Shown: in pieces, positions 56,516-64,000 of the stretch
Position numbering within the stretch: the stretch's first letter is position 1
Layout: each line of letters begins with the position of its first letter
DNA from: Salimicrobium halophilum
GTDB lineage: Bacteria > Bacillota > Bacilli > Bacillales > Halobacillaceae
Assembly: GCF_900100295.1 (NCBI RefSeq)
Contig: NZ_FNEV01000002.1
Span: 124,001 to 188,000, forward strand
Reading direction: 5' to 3'
DNA: 64,000 nt
The notes under the pieces: generated by a model
What the model was told of the DNA's origin: nothing
Seen by the model: the letters and a program-made list of their open reading frames with translations, nothing else
The model's database searches: none
Translations under genes and position numbers: made by a program

Positions 56516-58454
56516 TTGTAGTAGCACCTATTTGCCGGATTTCCTCTACCGCTTCCGGGTTCTCCAGAGCACTTAAATCTCCGGAGTTCTGGTTCAGGAA
56601 GGCGGACTTGATAGCTCGTCGCATAACTTTTGCGTTTCTCGTCTTTGGCAGGTCACTGACCGTATACACTTTCTTCGGTGCGATTGCTTTTCCGAGCTTC
56701 TCAATAAGGAGAGCTTGGAGTTCTTCTATCAGCTGATCGGTGCCCCCGGATTTCGTCACAACGAAGGCGACTGCTTCTTCGCCTTTCATATCATGAGGCG
56801 CGCCGATGACACCGGCCTCTACAACTTCTTCGTGTTCCACCAGAACTGATTCGATTTCTGACGGACCGATCCGTTTCCCGGCTACGTTCAGCACGTCATC
56901 GGAACGACCGGAAATCAGGAAGTAGCCTTTCTTATCGACCGTCGCCCAGTCTCCGTGGACCCATGTGTCTTTGAAGCGGTTCCAGTACGTGCGGCGATAA
57001 CGATCGTCATCTTTGTAGAAACTTTTCGTCATGCCGACCCACGGCTGTTTCAGTACGAGTTCACCGACATCGTTTTGCACAGGGTTGCCATCATCGTCGA
57101 AGACGTCGACGTCCATCCCTGGAAGGGCGGCGTTGAAAGTGACTGGTTGTATCGGTTTAACAAGGACATTTCCAAGCATACCTCCAGATATTTCCGTACC
57201 TCCCGAATAGTTGAAGATCGGCGCCTGTTCTTTTCCGACGTGGCGATATAACCAGTGCCACGGCTCGGGGTTCCATGGTTCGCCGGTCGAGCCGATCACC
57301 TGCAGCGAAGACAGGTCGTGTTTATTTACCCAGGCTTCCCCGTGTTTCATCATTCCTCGCACGAGCGTCGGAGAAATACCGAGATGGGTGACGTTGTAGC
57401 GCTCCACCAACTCCCACAAACGGTCCGGTTCCGGGTAGTCAGGCGTTCCTTCGAACATGACGATGGAAGCCCCGTTCACAAGACCACCATATACGAGGAA
57501 AGGTCCCATCATCCAGCCCATATCCGTAAACCAGAACAAAGTATCATCTTTCTCGACATCCATACATACACCTGCATCAAAGGCGGACTTTGCAGGGAAA
57601 CCGGCGTGCGTGTGGACCGCTCCTTTCGGTGTACCTGTCGTCCCCGAAGTATAGATGAGCATGAATGGATCATCCGCCTGCATCTGTTTCGTCCGGACAG
57701 CACCACCTTCCACTTTTACATCCTGGAAGCTCACGTCACGTGTCGTTTTTTCAAAAGGTTCCCCGGACCGTTCCAAGACGATGACGTGTTCAAGCGTCTC
57801 GGAACCCTCAGCGGCTCGATCAGCTTCCGTTTTCATATCAATCGTCTTTCCTCTGCGGTAAAAGCCGTCCGCGGTGATCATCGCTTTCGCCGACGCAGCA
57901 TCGATTCTCGTTTTCACGGCATCCGCTTTGTAGCCGGAAAATGCCGGAGAGAAAATAGCGCCGATTTTCGAGATGGCGAGCATGCTGATGACTGTTTCCG
58001 GAAGCATCGGCAGATAAAGGGTAACGATATCTCCTTCCTCGATTCCTAGCTTCTCGAGTCCCGCAGCGAAAGCGTTCACTTCTTCGTCCAGTTCAGCAAA
58101 TGTGAAGGTCTTCCTGTCACCGTTGTCCCCTTCCCAGTAAAGGGCTACCTCGTTTTTCTTTTGAGAATCTTTCGTCCATTTGTCGAGCGCGTTCAGCGTT
58201 GCATTCGTTCTACCACCGAGGAACCAGTTAGGGTGGGAAATTCCCTTCGAGAGATCGACCGTTTCTTCATAAGGATCGAACCATTCAAAACCGATTTCCT
58301 TTATCGCCGCATCCCAGAACCAGGATATATCTGATATGGTGTCTTTCTGGAATGTATCGTAATCATCATATCCGAGCCGCTTCATCCATCGATAGAGTCT
58401 TGTCGTCTGCATCCTTTGTTCTGTAGGAATCCAGACATCTTCATATGTAGTCAT
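56511..58454 (-). CDS. Acetyl/acetoacetyl-CoA synthetase-like AMP-forming ligase
   Basis: 647 residues, the long form with an ACAS_N-type N-terminus (WFWDAAIKEIGFEWFDPYEE). P-loop LIYTSGTTGTPKGAVHTH, then VHGDWATVDKKGYFLISGRSDD, and the acetylatable catalytic Lys in PKTRNAKVMRRAIK. Where acetyl-CoA synthetases have a Trp-rich WWQTETG motif that limits the acyl pocket, this one has FNYSGGTEISGG, closer to acetoacetyl-CoA synthetases (SGGTD). Acetoacetate from the adjacent leucine pathway is therefore a good candidate, though other short acids are possible. RBS GGGAGGGGC. A cre site lies in its leader. Confidence 0.85.
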   Translation of the reverse strand: MTTYEDVWIPTEQRMQTTRLYRWMKRLGYDDYDTFQKDTISDISWFWDAAIKEIGFEWFDPYEETVDLSKGISHPNWFLGGRTNATLNALDKWTKDSQKKNEVALYWEGDNGDRKTFTFAELDEEVNAFAAGLEKLGIEEGDIVTLYLPMLPETVISMLAISKIGAIFSPAFSGYKADAVKTRIDAASAKAMITADGFYRRGKTIDMKTEADRAAEGSETLEHVIVLERSGEPFEKTTRDVSFQDVKVEGGAVRTKQMQADDPFMLIYTSGTTGTPKGAVHTHAGFPAKSAFDAGVCMDVEKDDTLFWFTDMGWMMGPFLVYGGLVNGASIVMFEGTPDYPEPDRLWELVERYNVTHLGISPTLVRGMMKHGEAWVNKHDLSSLQVIGSTGEPWNPEPWHWLYRHVGKEQAPIFNYSGGTEISGGMLGNVLVKPIQPVTFNAALPGMDVDVFDDDGNPVQNDVGELVLKQPWVGMTKSFYKDDDRYRRTYWNRFKDTWVHGDWATVDKKGYFLISGRSDDVLNVAGKRIGPSEIESVLVEHEEVVEAGVIGAPHDMKGEEAVAFVVTKSGGTDQLIEELQALLIEKLGKAIAPKKVYTVSDLPKTRNAKVMRRAIKSAFLNQNSGDLSALENPEAVEEIRQIGATTN

Positions 58455-58473
58455 ACTAATGCCCCTCCCTTTT

Positions 58474-58496
58474 AGTAACCGCTTACATTTATTATA
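58474..58496 (-). promoter_or_regulatory. cre site and -10 box of the synthetase gene
   Basis: On the minus strand TATAAT (58496-58491) is followed by TGTAAGCGGTTACT (58487-58474), which fits the cre consensus TGWAANCGNTNWCA at 13 of 14 positions. A cre just downstream of the -10 is the arrangement for CcpA repression, as known for Bacillus acsA. Confidence 0.72.
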
Positions 58497-58568
58497 ACGA
58501 AGATGAAAGAAAGAAGAAACTGCGACAGTGAATCACCGGTGTGGTACGATAATGATAGGAGGGATTTT

Positions 58569-58994
58569 ATGAAAAAGTCGGCCATTGCAGCTTTTCTCCT
58601 GGTGATGCTCAGTGGATGTATGAGCGACTCCCAGGCGGGAACTTTGTTTGAATATGAAGGAACGTTAATCGGGAACAACAGTGATGTTCTCGCTATTGTA
58701 AATGGGATAGAAAACGGATCGTCTGTGGAAGAGATCGAGTTACATACGAAAGAGAAGCCTTATGGGCTGACGATTCACTATGCCGACGTTCCTGATGGAA
58801 AAGTGGAACGCTGGACTCGTGAAAATGCCGGAAGATTATTTACATTGATCGACAATGTGGAGGACGTAGATATGGTGATAGCTTCAGAGACGTATGCCTA
58901 TTCCAGGAAAGAAATGGAGAAGGAACTCGGCAAAAGTTTTGATGAAGTTACAACCGTCGATCAATGGAAGGAGGTACAGGAATGGATAAACTGA
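58569..58994 (+). CDS. DUF4825-like lipoprotein
   Basis: 141 residues from the ATG at 58569 (ATAGGAGGGATTTT upstream). Signal peptide with lipobox VMLSGC (Cys at about residue 17). The body follows the DUF4825 pattern as I recall it: TLFEYEGTLIGNNSDV, IELHTKEKPYGLTIHY, AGRLFTLIDNVEDVDMVI and SRKEMEKELGKSFDEV. It would be anchored to the outer face of the membrane. Function unknown. Its end overlaps the next gene by 13 bases. Confidence 0.78.
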   Translation: MKKSAIAAFLLVMLSGCMSDSQAGTLFEYEGTLIGNNSDVLAIVNGIENGSSVEEIELHTKEKPYGLTIHYADVPDGKVERWTRENAGRLFTLIDNVEDVDMVIASETYAYSRKEMEKELGKSFDEVTTVDQWKEVQEWIN

Positions 58995-59224
58995 AAGTCA
59001 TCAACCTGATAAGTCTTGCGCTCGGAATCATTTTTCTCGTCTATTTTCTGATCGCTACGTTTACGGACGTTACGATGTCCCCGATATTTCTGCTGATTGC
59101 GATACCGATTCTGTTCACGTTGAATGCCATCCGTGATTTTTCAGATGGACGAAGAATTCTCGGAACGGTGAACGTTGTGATTCTGGGGCTGTTTCTTCTG
59201 CTTGTACTGACAGAACTGTTCTGA
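58982..59224 (+). CDS. Three-TM small membrane protein, 80 residues
   Basis: Start at 58982, set by AAGGAGGTACAGGA; it lies inside the end of the lipoprotein gene. Three TM helices with a short basic segment (RDFSDGRRILG) between the second and third. Not recognised with certainty; layout is like small YczI-type proteins. Confidence 0.65.
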   Translation: MDKLKVINLISLALGIIFLVYFLIATFTDVTMSPIFLLIAIPILFTLNAIRDFSDGRRILGTVNVVILGLFLLLVLTELF

Positions 59225-59237
59225 AAGAGGTGATAGG

Positions 59238-59504
59238 GTGAAGATCAACAAGGGTGGACCATTGGAAAAATTCGTTCGTTTTCTATTCTCCGCAGCAACC
59301 CTTGGATTCGCTCTGTATGGGTTGATCACCGGCGATTTCCGATTCCAATACCTGATGCTTCTTGGTCTTTCGGGAGTAATGGCGATTACCGGTATGGATG
59401 ATTATGAACGAGGTAAGAAATTCTGGAGTTATGCTTCTTTTGCGGTGGCGATCTTTTGTCTCGTTGTTGCCGTGCAAATATTTTTCACAGATTACGGCTT
59501 ATAA
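59238..59504 (+). CDS. YczI-like DUF3953 membrane protein, second copy
   Basis: 88 residues from GTG at 59238 (AGAGGTGATAGG upstream). Three TM helices; the central LLGLSGVMAITGMDDYERGKKFWSYASF corresponds to LVLGAMTFVHGLDERLKNTRSFWAYLSF-like sequence of the gene at 38841-39074. Function unknown. It is 13 bases after the preceding small gene. Confidence 0.7.
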   Translation: MKINKGGPLEKFVRFLFSAATLGFALYGLITGDFRFQYLMLLGLSGVMAITGMDDYERGKKFWSYASFAVAIFCLVVAVQIFFTDYGL

Positions 59505-59575
59505 CTTTCTCTGGAGGGTATATACATAATCACGGACAAAATAGAGAGACATATACAGGATGGGAGGAGAAACGG

Positions 59576-61030
59576 GTGCTTAAGAACTATCAGACCGGAA
59601 TGTTTTTCGATGAAATGATGAACAGCGATGCTACGCCTAAAGCACACTATGATTGGTTTTATAAGCTGGTGGAGAAGTTTTCCGACCAGGAATTGAGCGA
59701 AAAGCACGAAACCGCCCAACTGAGTTTCCTTCGCCAGGGCATTACGTTTACCGTCTATAATCACGAAGGTCAGACCGAACGTACGATGCCGTTCGATTTC
59801 ATCCCCATCATCATCCCGGAAGAAGAATGGGGCAGGATAGAGACAGGGATGAAACAACGGATGAAGGCCCTTAACTTGTTTCTCGAAGATTTGTATCATG
59901 ATCAGAAAATCCTGGAAGAAGGGATCATTCCTCGGGAGCTCGTAGAGAATAATCCATACTATTACCACAAACAGATCGGCGGCGTGGATATACCCCTAGA
60001 CAATCATATCTTCCTCTCCGGTGTAGATCTGATCCGCGATGAACACGGTCAGTATCGTGTGCTGGAGGACAATTTACGTAACCCATCCGGGATGAGTTAT
60101 GTCTTTCAGAACCGCTATGTGATGCGTCAAGTATATCCGGAGCTATTCTTCAATCACGACATCCGTACCCTGGAGCACCAGATATCAGAGCTTCACGACA
60201 CAGTCATGAGTCATGCACCGCAAAAATGTGAGGGGGATCCGGTGGCTGTGCTGCTGACCCCGGGTAGTTATAACTCGGCTTATTATGATCACATGTTCCT
60301 CGCCCAGCAGATGGGAATCGAACTCGTGGAAGGCAGAGACCTCCTGGTACAGAACGACGTGGTCTATATGAAGACGATCCGCGGATTGAAGCGGGTCGAC
60401 ATCATTTACCGCCGCATTGATGACGACTTCCTGGATCCGGATGCGTTCCGTCCTGATTCGGCTCTCGGCGTGCAAGGATTGCTCCAGGCTTATAAAAAAG
60501 GGAATGTCGCTATCCTGAACGGCATCGGCAACGGAGTCGCTGATGATAAAGCGATGTATGTCTACGTTCCTGATATGATCCGTTTTTACCTCGGGGAAGA
60601 ACCGATCATTCCGAACGTGGAGACGTATTTTCTTAGTGATCCGGAGAGATTGGACTATGTCCTGGAACATATGGAAGAGCTCGTCATCAAGAATGTCGGA
60701 GCCTCTGGCGGCTACGATATGCTGATCGGACCTCAGTCGACGGAAGAAGAGAGGGAAGATTTCCGGGAGAAGGTGCTGGAAAATCCCAGACAATATATCG
60801 CTCAGCCTACCATCAAACTATCGCGTGCCCCTGCCTATCAGAAGGGACGTATGTACCCGTGCCACGTAGATTTACGTGTGTTCGTCATGAATGGAAAGGA
60901 AATGAACGTCCTTCCGGGAGGGTTGTCGAGAGTGGCACTGAAGGAAGGCTCTCTAGTGGTCAATTCTTCGCAAGGTGGAGGCGGCAAAGATACATGGATT
61001 CTCAGAAGCGGGGGTGAGAGAGATGCTTAG
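59576..61030 (+). CDS. Circularly permuted ATP-grasp ligase
   Basis: 484 residues from GTG at 59576 (GGGAGGAGAAACG upstream). The chain shows the CP_ATPgrasp_1 pattern: FIPIIIPEEEWGRIETGMKQR, LNLFLEDLYHDQKILEEGIIP, YRVLEDNLRNPSGMSYVFQNR and, late in the chain, VIKNVGASGGYDMLIGP as the nucleotide loop. The family is predicted to form amide or peptide bonds. It overlaps by eight bases the alpha-E gene and is followed by a transglutaminase gene, the conserved trio described in comparative genomics of amidoligases. Confidence 0.9.
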   Translation: MLKNYQTGMFFDEMMNSDATPKAHYDWFYKLVEKFSDQELSEKHETAQLSFLRQGITFTVYNHEGQTERTMPFDFIPIIIPEEEWGRIETGMKQRMKALNLFLEDLYHDQKILEEGIIPRELVENNPYYYHKQIGGVDIPLDNHIFLSGVDLIRDEHGQYRVLEDNLRNPSGMSYVFQNRYVMRQVYPELFFNHDIRTLEHQISELHDTVMSHAPQKCEGDPVAVLLTPGSYNSAYYDHMFLAQQMGIELVEGRDLLVQNDVVYMKTIRGLKRVDIIYRRIDDDFLDPDAFRPDSALGVQGLLQAYKKGNVAILNGIGNGVADDKAMYVYVPDMIRFYLGEEPIIPNVETYFLSDPERLDYVLEHMEELVIKNVGASGGYDMLIGPQSTEEEREDFREKVLENPRQYIAQPTIKLSRAPAYQKGRMYPCHVDLRVFVMNGKEMNVLPGGLSRVALKEGSLVVNSSQGGGGKDTWILRSGGERDA

Positions 61031-61988
61031 TCGGACAGCTGATGCGCTATACTGGATGGGACGGAACACGGAACGGGCGGAGAACAATGCAAGAGTGCTG
61101 AACGTTCAGTTGATTCATATGCTGGAAGCGAAGGATCGTAACGTACTCGATCGTGACTGGAAAGAAGTCCTGGAAATATGCGCTTCCTATTCGGATTATA
61201 TGGAGAAGTACGGGCGCCTGGAGACGAAGACGATTGTCGAATACCTGACGACGAGTCCCTTGAACATGAATGCCATGAAAGCGTCCATGTCGATAGCCCG
61301 GGATAATGCCAGAACGACAAGAGATATTTTACCTGCAGAGCTTTGGGAGGTCCTGAATGAGTTCCATCTGGATCAGCCGGGCCCCGGCGAAGACGGCGAT
61401 GCGATGATGGGTACGAAAGACTACCTGAAGACATTGATGCGTACATCGATGACTGCACAGGGGGTCATCGAATCCTCGATGAGCCGCGGTGTTCCTTATA
61501 CATTCATTAAAGTAGGTAAGTGGCTCGAACGGGCGGAGAAGACGGCACGGATTCTGAACGTCATTTGTGAGAAAGAACGTTCGGATAAAGGGGACGTCCC
61601 TCGCAACAGTTATTACTACTGGCTCGCTGCCCTGCGTTTCCTGAATGGGTACGATGCGTTCATCAAAGAGAATCCTCCGACGATGGAATCGGGACAGGTC
61701 CTCGATTTTCTTATCAAAAAGGAAACCTTTCCACGCTCGATTGCGTATTGTGTATCACACGTGCGAGAGGCGATCACGGACCTTGAAGGAGGAGAAGTTC
61801 GCCATTATTCGACCCGGCTTTTCGATCTTCTGGAAACGGTGGAAGCTGATATCCACGAAACGGCGATCGGAGATATGGAAATGGAAGAACTTATGACGTT
61901 TCTCGACCATTTCCAGAGGCAGTGCATGAATCTCAGTCAGGTATTCATGGAAACGTATTATCTTACTCCACCGGTAGCGGTGCGATGA
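61023..61988 (+). CDS. Alpha-E domain protein
   Basis: 321 residues, all-helical, opening with MLSRTADALYWMGRNTERAENNARVL and containing a second related motif, FIKVGKWLERAEKTARILNV, as in the alpha-E family. No catalytic residues are known for the family; it always travels with circularly permuted ATP-grasp proteins. It overlaps the ATP-grasp gene by eight bases, so the two are translated together and probably bind each other. Confidence 0.92.
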   Translation: MLSRTADALYWMGRNTERAENNARVLNVQLIHMLEAKDRNVLDRDWKEVLEICASYSDYMEKYGRLETKTIVEYLTTSPLNMNAMKASMSIARDNARTTRDILPAELWEVLNEFHLDQPGPGEDGDAMMGTKDYLKTLMRTSMTAQGVIESSMSRGVPYTFIKVGKWLERAEKTARILNVICEKERSDKGDVPRNSYYYWLAALRFLNGYDAFIKENPPTMESGQVLDFLIKKETFPRSIAYCVSHVREAITDLEGGEVRHYSTRLFDLLETVEADIHETAIGDMEMEELMTFLDHFQRQCMNLSQVFMETYYLTPPVAVR

Positions 61989-62006
61989 AAGGAAGCAGGA
62001 ACGCCG

Positions 62007-62858
62007 ATGAAATATCAAATTGAACATACCAACACGTTCTATTATGAGAACTTTGTGGATCAAAGTATGAACCATATAAGATTGAAGCCACGGAACGACG
62101 AATGTCAACGTGTTCTTTCCTATCGTACAGAAATAACCCCGGTTTCTGTAACGAAGGAGTACACGGACTTGTGGGGCAATCATGTCGAGACATTTTTCAT
62201 TCCGGAGAAACATGAGCATTTAAGAGTGAAAACGATGTCTACTGTCAGTATCCAGAAAAGCCCGTTTATTCGGATGATCCGCTATTCCGATGAGATGAAA
62301 GAGATTTTCCATTCTTCTCTTTTTAAAAGGCATTATCTCGCGTTTTTGAATGAAACTCCGTACACCTTCATGTACAAAGAACAGATTGCAGCGATCACGA
62401 AAACGGTAGGAGACCCTACGGACCCTGTCCAGTTCTCCATCGACCTGATGAAATATATCCATGATACGCTATTTTACAATACGGCGACGACGGATGTGAG
62501 TACGAAAGCGTATGAAGCGTGGCCGTTACAGGGCGGAGTGTGTCAGGATTTCGCACACATCATGATCGCCGTGTTACGAGGGAACGGAATCCCGGCGCGA
62601 TATGCCAGTGGCTATCTTTATATCGGTGAGAATTCAGCACTGATCGGGGATGCAGCCACGCATGCCTGGGTAGAAGTAATGGTTCCGGGTATCGGCTGGG
62701 TTGGTCTCGATCCGACGAACAATGTGGAAGCACTCGAGAACCATATCCGCATCGGTACGGGACGTGACTACGCGGATGTCAGCCCGCTTCAGGGTGTCTA
62801 TCGCGGTGGCGGTCAAGAGCTTGATGTGTCGGTAAGTGTTACGCTTATAGATCAATGA
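62007..62858 (+). CDS. Transglutaminase-like cysteine peptidase
   Basis: 283 residues. An N-terminal beta domain (MKYQIEHTNTFYYENFVDQS, NHIRLKPRNDECQRVL) precedes the transglutaminase core with C179 (LQGGVCQDFAHIM), H219 (ATHAWVEVMVPG) and D235 (GWVGLDPTNN), the complete catalytic triad. No signal peptide, so it is cytoplasmic. As the third gene of the ATP-grasp/alpha-E cluster it is likely to cleave or transfer the peptide product. RBS AAAGGAAGCAGG. Confidence 0.92.
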   Translation: MKYQIEHTNTFYYENFVDQSMNHIRLKPRNDECQRVLSYRTEITPVSVTKEYTDLWGNHVETFFIPEKHEHLRVKTMSTVSIQKSPFIRMIRYSDEMKEIFHSSLFKRHYLAFLNETPYTFMYKEQIAAITKTVGDPTDPVQFSIDLMKYIHDTLFYNTATTDVSTKAYEAWPLQGGVCQDFAHIMIAVLRGNGIPARYASGYLYIGENSALIGDAATHAWVEVMVPGIGWVGLDPTNNVEALENHIRIGTGRDYADVSPLQGVYRGGGQELDVSVSVTLIDQ

Positions 62859-62864
62859 AAAAGG

Positions 62865-62899
62865 TCAGGGAGCTGCATAGAGCAGTTTCCTGATTTTTT
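62865..62899 (+). terminator. Rho-independent terminator
   Basis: TCAGGgAgCTGC pairs with GCAGtTtCCTGA around a short loop, followed by TTTTTTG, seven bases after the transglutaminase stop. Confidence 0.88.
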
Positions 62900-63008
62900 G
62901 CATCAACGTTTGTAGCCTTAAGTATTCAGTGATAAACTCACGGTAAGATGGAATGTTTAATTTTTACATATTTCTTTCTGGAAATTTGATGGAGGGAGGG
63001 GGATCGAA

Positions 63009-63512
63009 GTGAAAAATAGGGTACTTATTCTGGTGGTTTTTCTTCTCTTAGCAGGCTGCGGCAATTCAACTACAAAGGGGATTGACTCAGGGGACGAAAT
63101 GGACTATGAAGTCCTGGCTAGTGCTAAAACATTGCCTGAAGACTTTGAAGAAACTGCTTTCCATAGAGAAGATTCTCCACACTTTTTGATGCGTCAGGCC
63201 GGGAATGAAGCGGAGCTTGAGAAGTGGTGGAAGACTTATAGATTGAAGAAAGAAGCACCGTCCGTTGATTTCTCGGAGAACACCGTGTTTTTCCTTGGAT
63301 TGTACGAATCCGGTACCTGCCCGGTAGAGATTGGAGATATCAAGGCGAATGCGGATAAGGATATGATGACCGTCACTACTTCGGTGTCAGATGGAGCCTG
63401 CACAACTGACCAAACCCCCAGAACTATCATTTATGCGGTCGATCGTTCTGTTGCGGAAAACATAGAAGTGATTGAAATGAATACCGGGGGAAGCACGTTT
63501 TTGCCTTTGTAG
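63009..63512 (+). CDS. Lipoprotein with PrcB-like C-terminal segment
   Basis: 167 residues from GTG at 63009 (GGAGGGAGGGGGATCGAA upstream). Signal peptide with lipobox FLLLAGC (Cys at about residue 17). The mature part has NTVFFLGLYESGTCPVEIGD and, later, SDGACTTDQTPRTIIYAVDR, with two cysteines that may pair. This resembles the small PrcB-type beta domain, a weak match made by eye. Anchored outside the membrane; function unknown. A terminator follows. Confidence 0.72.
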   Translation: MKNRVLILVVFLLLAGCGNSTTKGIDSGDEMDYEVLASAKTLPEDFEETAFHREDSPHFLMRQAGNEAELEKWWKTYRLKKEAPSVDFSENTVFFLGLYESGTCPVEIGDIKANADKDMMTVTTSVSDGACTTDQTPRTIIYAVDRSVAENIEVIEMNTGGSTFLPL

Positions 63513-63519
63513 AATGTAG

Positions 63520-63558
63520 AAGCCAGGGAGTCTGCTGCAAGCAGTACCCTGGCTTTTG
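63520..63558. terminator. Bidirectional terminator
   Basis: AAGCCAGGG pairs with CCCTGGCTT, with an inner CTGC/GCAG pair, followed by TTG. It separates the lipoprotein from the convergent dehydrogenase gene. Confidence 0.88.
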
Positions 63559-63564
63559 TATATC

Positions 63565-64000
63565 TTATTCTGCATGATCCATTTTCAATATAGGTTTCAC
63601 TGTCTGACCATTTGCGGAGTCATCAAAGGCTTCGTTGATTTCTTCCAAGTTGTAGTATTTCACTAGTTTATCGAACGGGAAGCGACCCTGTTTATAATAA
63701 TCCACGAGTTTTGGAATGAATAGTTGAGGGACAGAATCACCTTCAATGGCCCCGATCAGTGATTTCCCTTCCGCCATGATTTCTTCGAAGACGTTGAAGG
63801 TAGTATCAGGAGTTACTCCTACGACTGCGGATACACCAAGAGATCTCAAAGCGAGCACGGATTGTCTTGTTACGCCTGGTACGCTGGTCGTTTCGACAGA
63901 ATAATGGACGCCTCCGTTACTTAGCTCTTTGATTTTTTCAACGACATCTTCTTCCTGTTTGCCGTTGATGGTGTGAGTGGCTCCGAGGGATTTGGCAAGT
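63565..64000 (-). CDS. Zinc-type alcohol dehydrogenase, C-terminal part (partial)
   Basis: About 145 residues to the stop at 63565; the frame is open to the window edge, so the N-terminal half is missing. It starts inside the NAD domain (LAKSLGATHTINGKQEEDVV, then GGVHYSVETTSVPGVTRQSVLALRSLG) and ends with KLVKYYNLEEINEAFDDSANGQTVKPIL, as in class III/aryl-alcohol dehydrogenases of the medium-chain family. The zinc ligands lie outside the window. Substrate not determinable. Confidence 0.85.
   Translation of the reverse strand, partial: LAKSLGATHTINGKQEEDVVEKIKELSNGGVHYSVETTSVPGVTRQSVLALRSLGVSAVVGVTPDTTFNVFEEIMAEGKSLIGAIEGDSVPQLFIPKLVDYYKQGRFPFDKLVKYYNLEEINEAFDDSANGQTVKPILKMDHAE

Overview
The window looks like chromosomal DNA of a Bacillaceae bacterium, probably a moderately halophilic relative of Halobacillus, Salimicrobium or Virgibacillus. 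The reasons are strong GGAGG ribosome sites, frequent GTG/TTG starts, Bacillus-type gene sets (csbB-gtcA-yfhO, the yngJ-to-yngE leucine operon, floT, csbD, yndM- and yczI-like genes), acidic proteins and a beta-lysine acetyltransferase of the compatible-solute type. The species is inferred from gene content only. I see no rRNA, tRNA, CRISPR array, transposase or phage gene, and no gene-free stretch over 300 bases.

Layout. 1-6.5 kb: a tightly overlapping operon with an ABC importer (substrate-binding protein cut by the window edge), a TVP38 membrane protein, a YnjF-type CDP-alcohol phosphatidyltransferase, a MerA-like flavoprotein and a SelD-N-like NAD(FAD) dehydrogenase. 6.5-13.2 kb: DUF2187 protein, esterase, CrtQ-like glycosyltransferase, HAD phosphatase, small membrane proteins, then a PlcR/NprR-like (RRNPP) regulator divergent from a 56-codon exported-peptide gene. 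13.4-17.1 kb: a class B penicillin-binding protein and flotillin. 17.2-21.1 kb: csbB-gtcA-yfhO for sugar decoration of wall/lipoteichoic polymers, divergent from a membrane-anchored beta-propeller. 22.7-31.8 kb: aldo/keto reductase, small genes, then an exopolysaccharide-like locus (processive GT2, HEAT protein, large clan-A glycosidase-like protein) next to a second RRNPP paralogue. 31.9-41.2 kb: GNAT, a coiled-coil protein with nine 14-residue repeats, a PadR operon, another aldo/keto reductase, and many tiny membrane proteins. 41.3-45.6 kb: AblB-type acetyltransferase, then an ATP-grasp ligase paired with a predicted papain-fold protein. 45.7-46.4 kb: HI0074/MNT nucleotidyltransferase pair. 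46.5-54.8 kb: TetR regulator plus the complete leucine/isovalerate degradation operon. 54.9-58.5 kb: formate/nitrite-type channel, CsbD, and an acyl-CoA synthetase with a cre site. 58.6-64 kb: lipoprotein and small membrane genes, a circularly permuted ATP-grasp/alpha-E/transglutaminase cluster, a lipoprotein and the C-terminal part of an alcohol dehydrogenase.

The least explained parts are: the importer-phosphatidyltransferase-flavoprotein operon; the RRNPP regulator with a divergent peptide and palindrome; the ATP-grasp/papain-fold pair with a hairpin over its ribosome site; the second amidoligase cluster; and the length-variable coiled coil. The leucine operon and the acyl-CoA synthetase appear linked by cre sites, which would place acetoacetate production and activation under carbon catabolite control.
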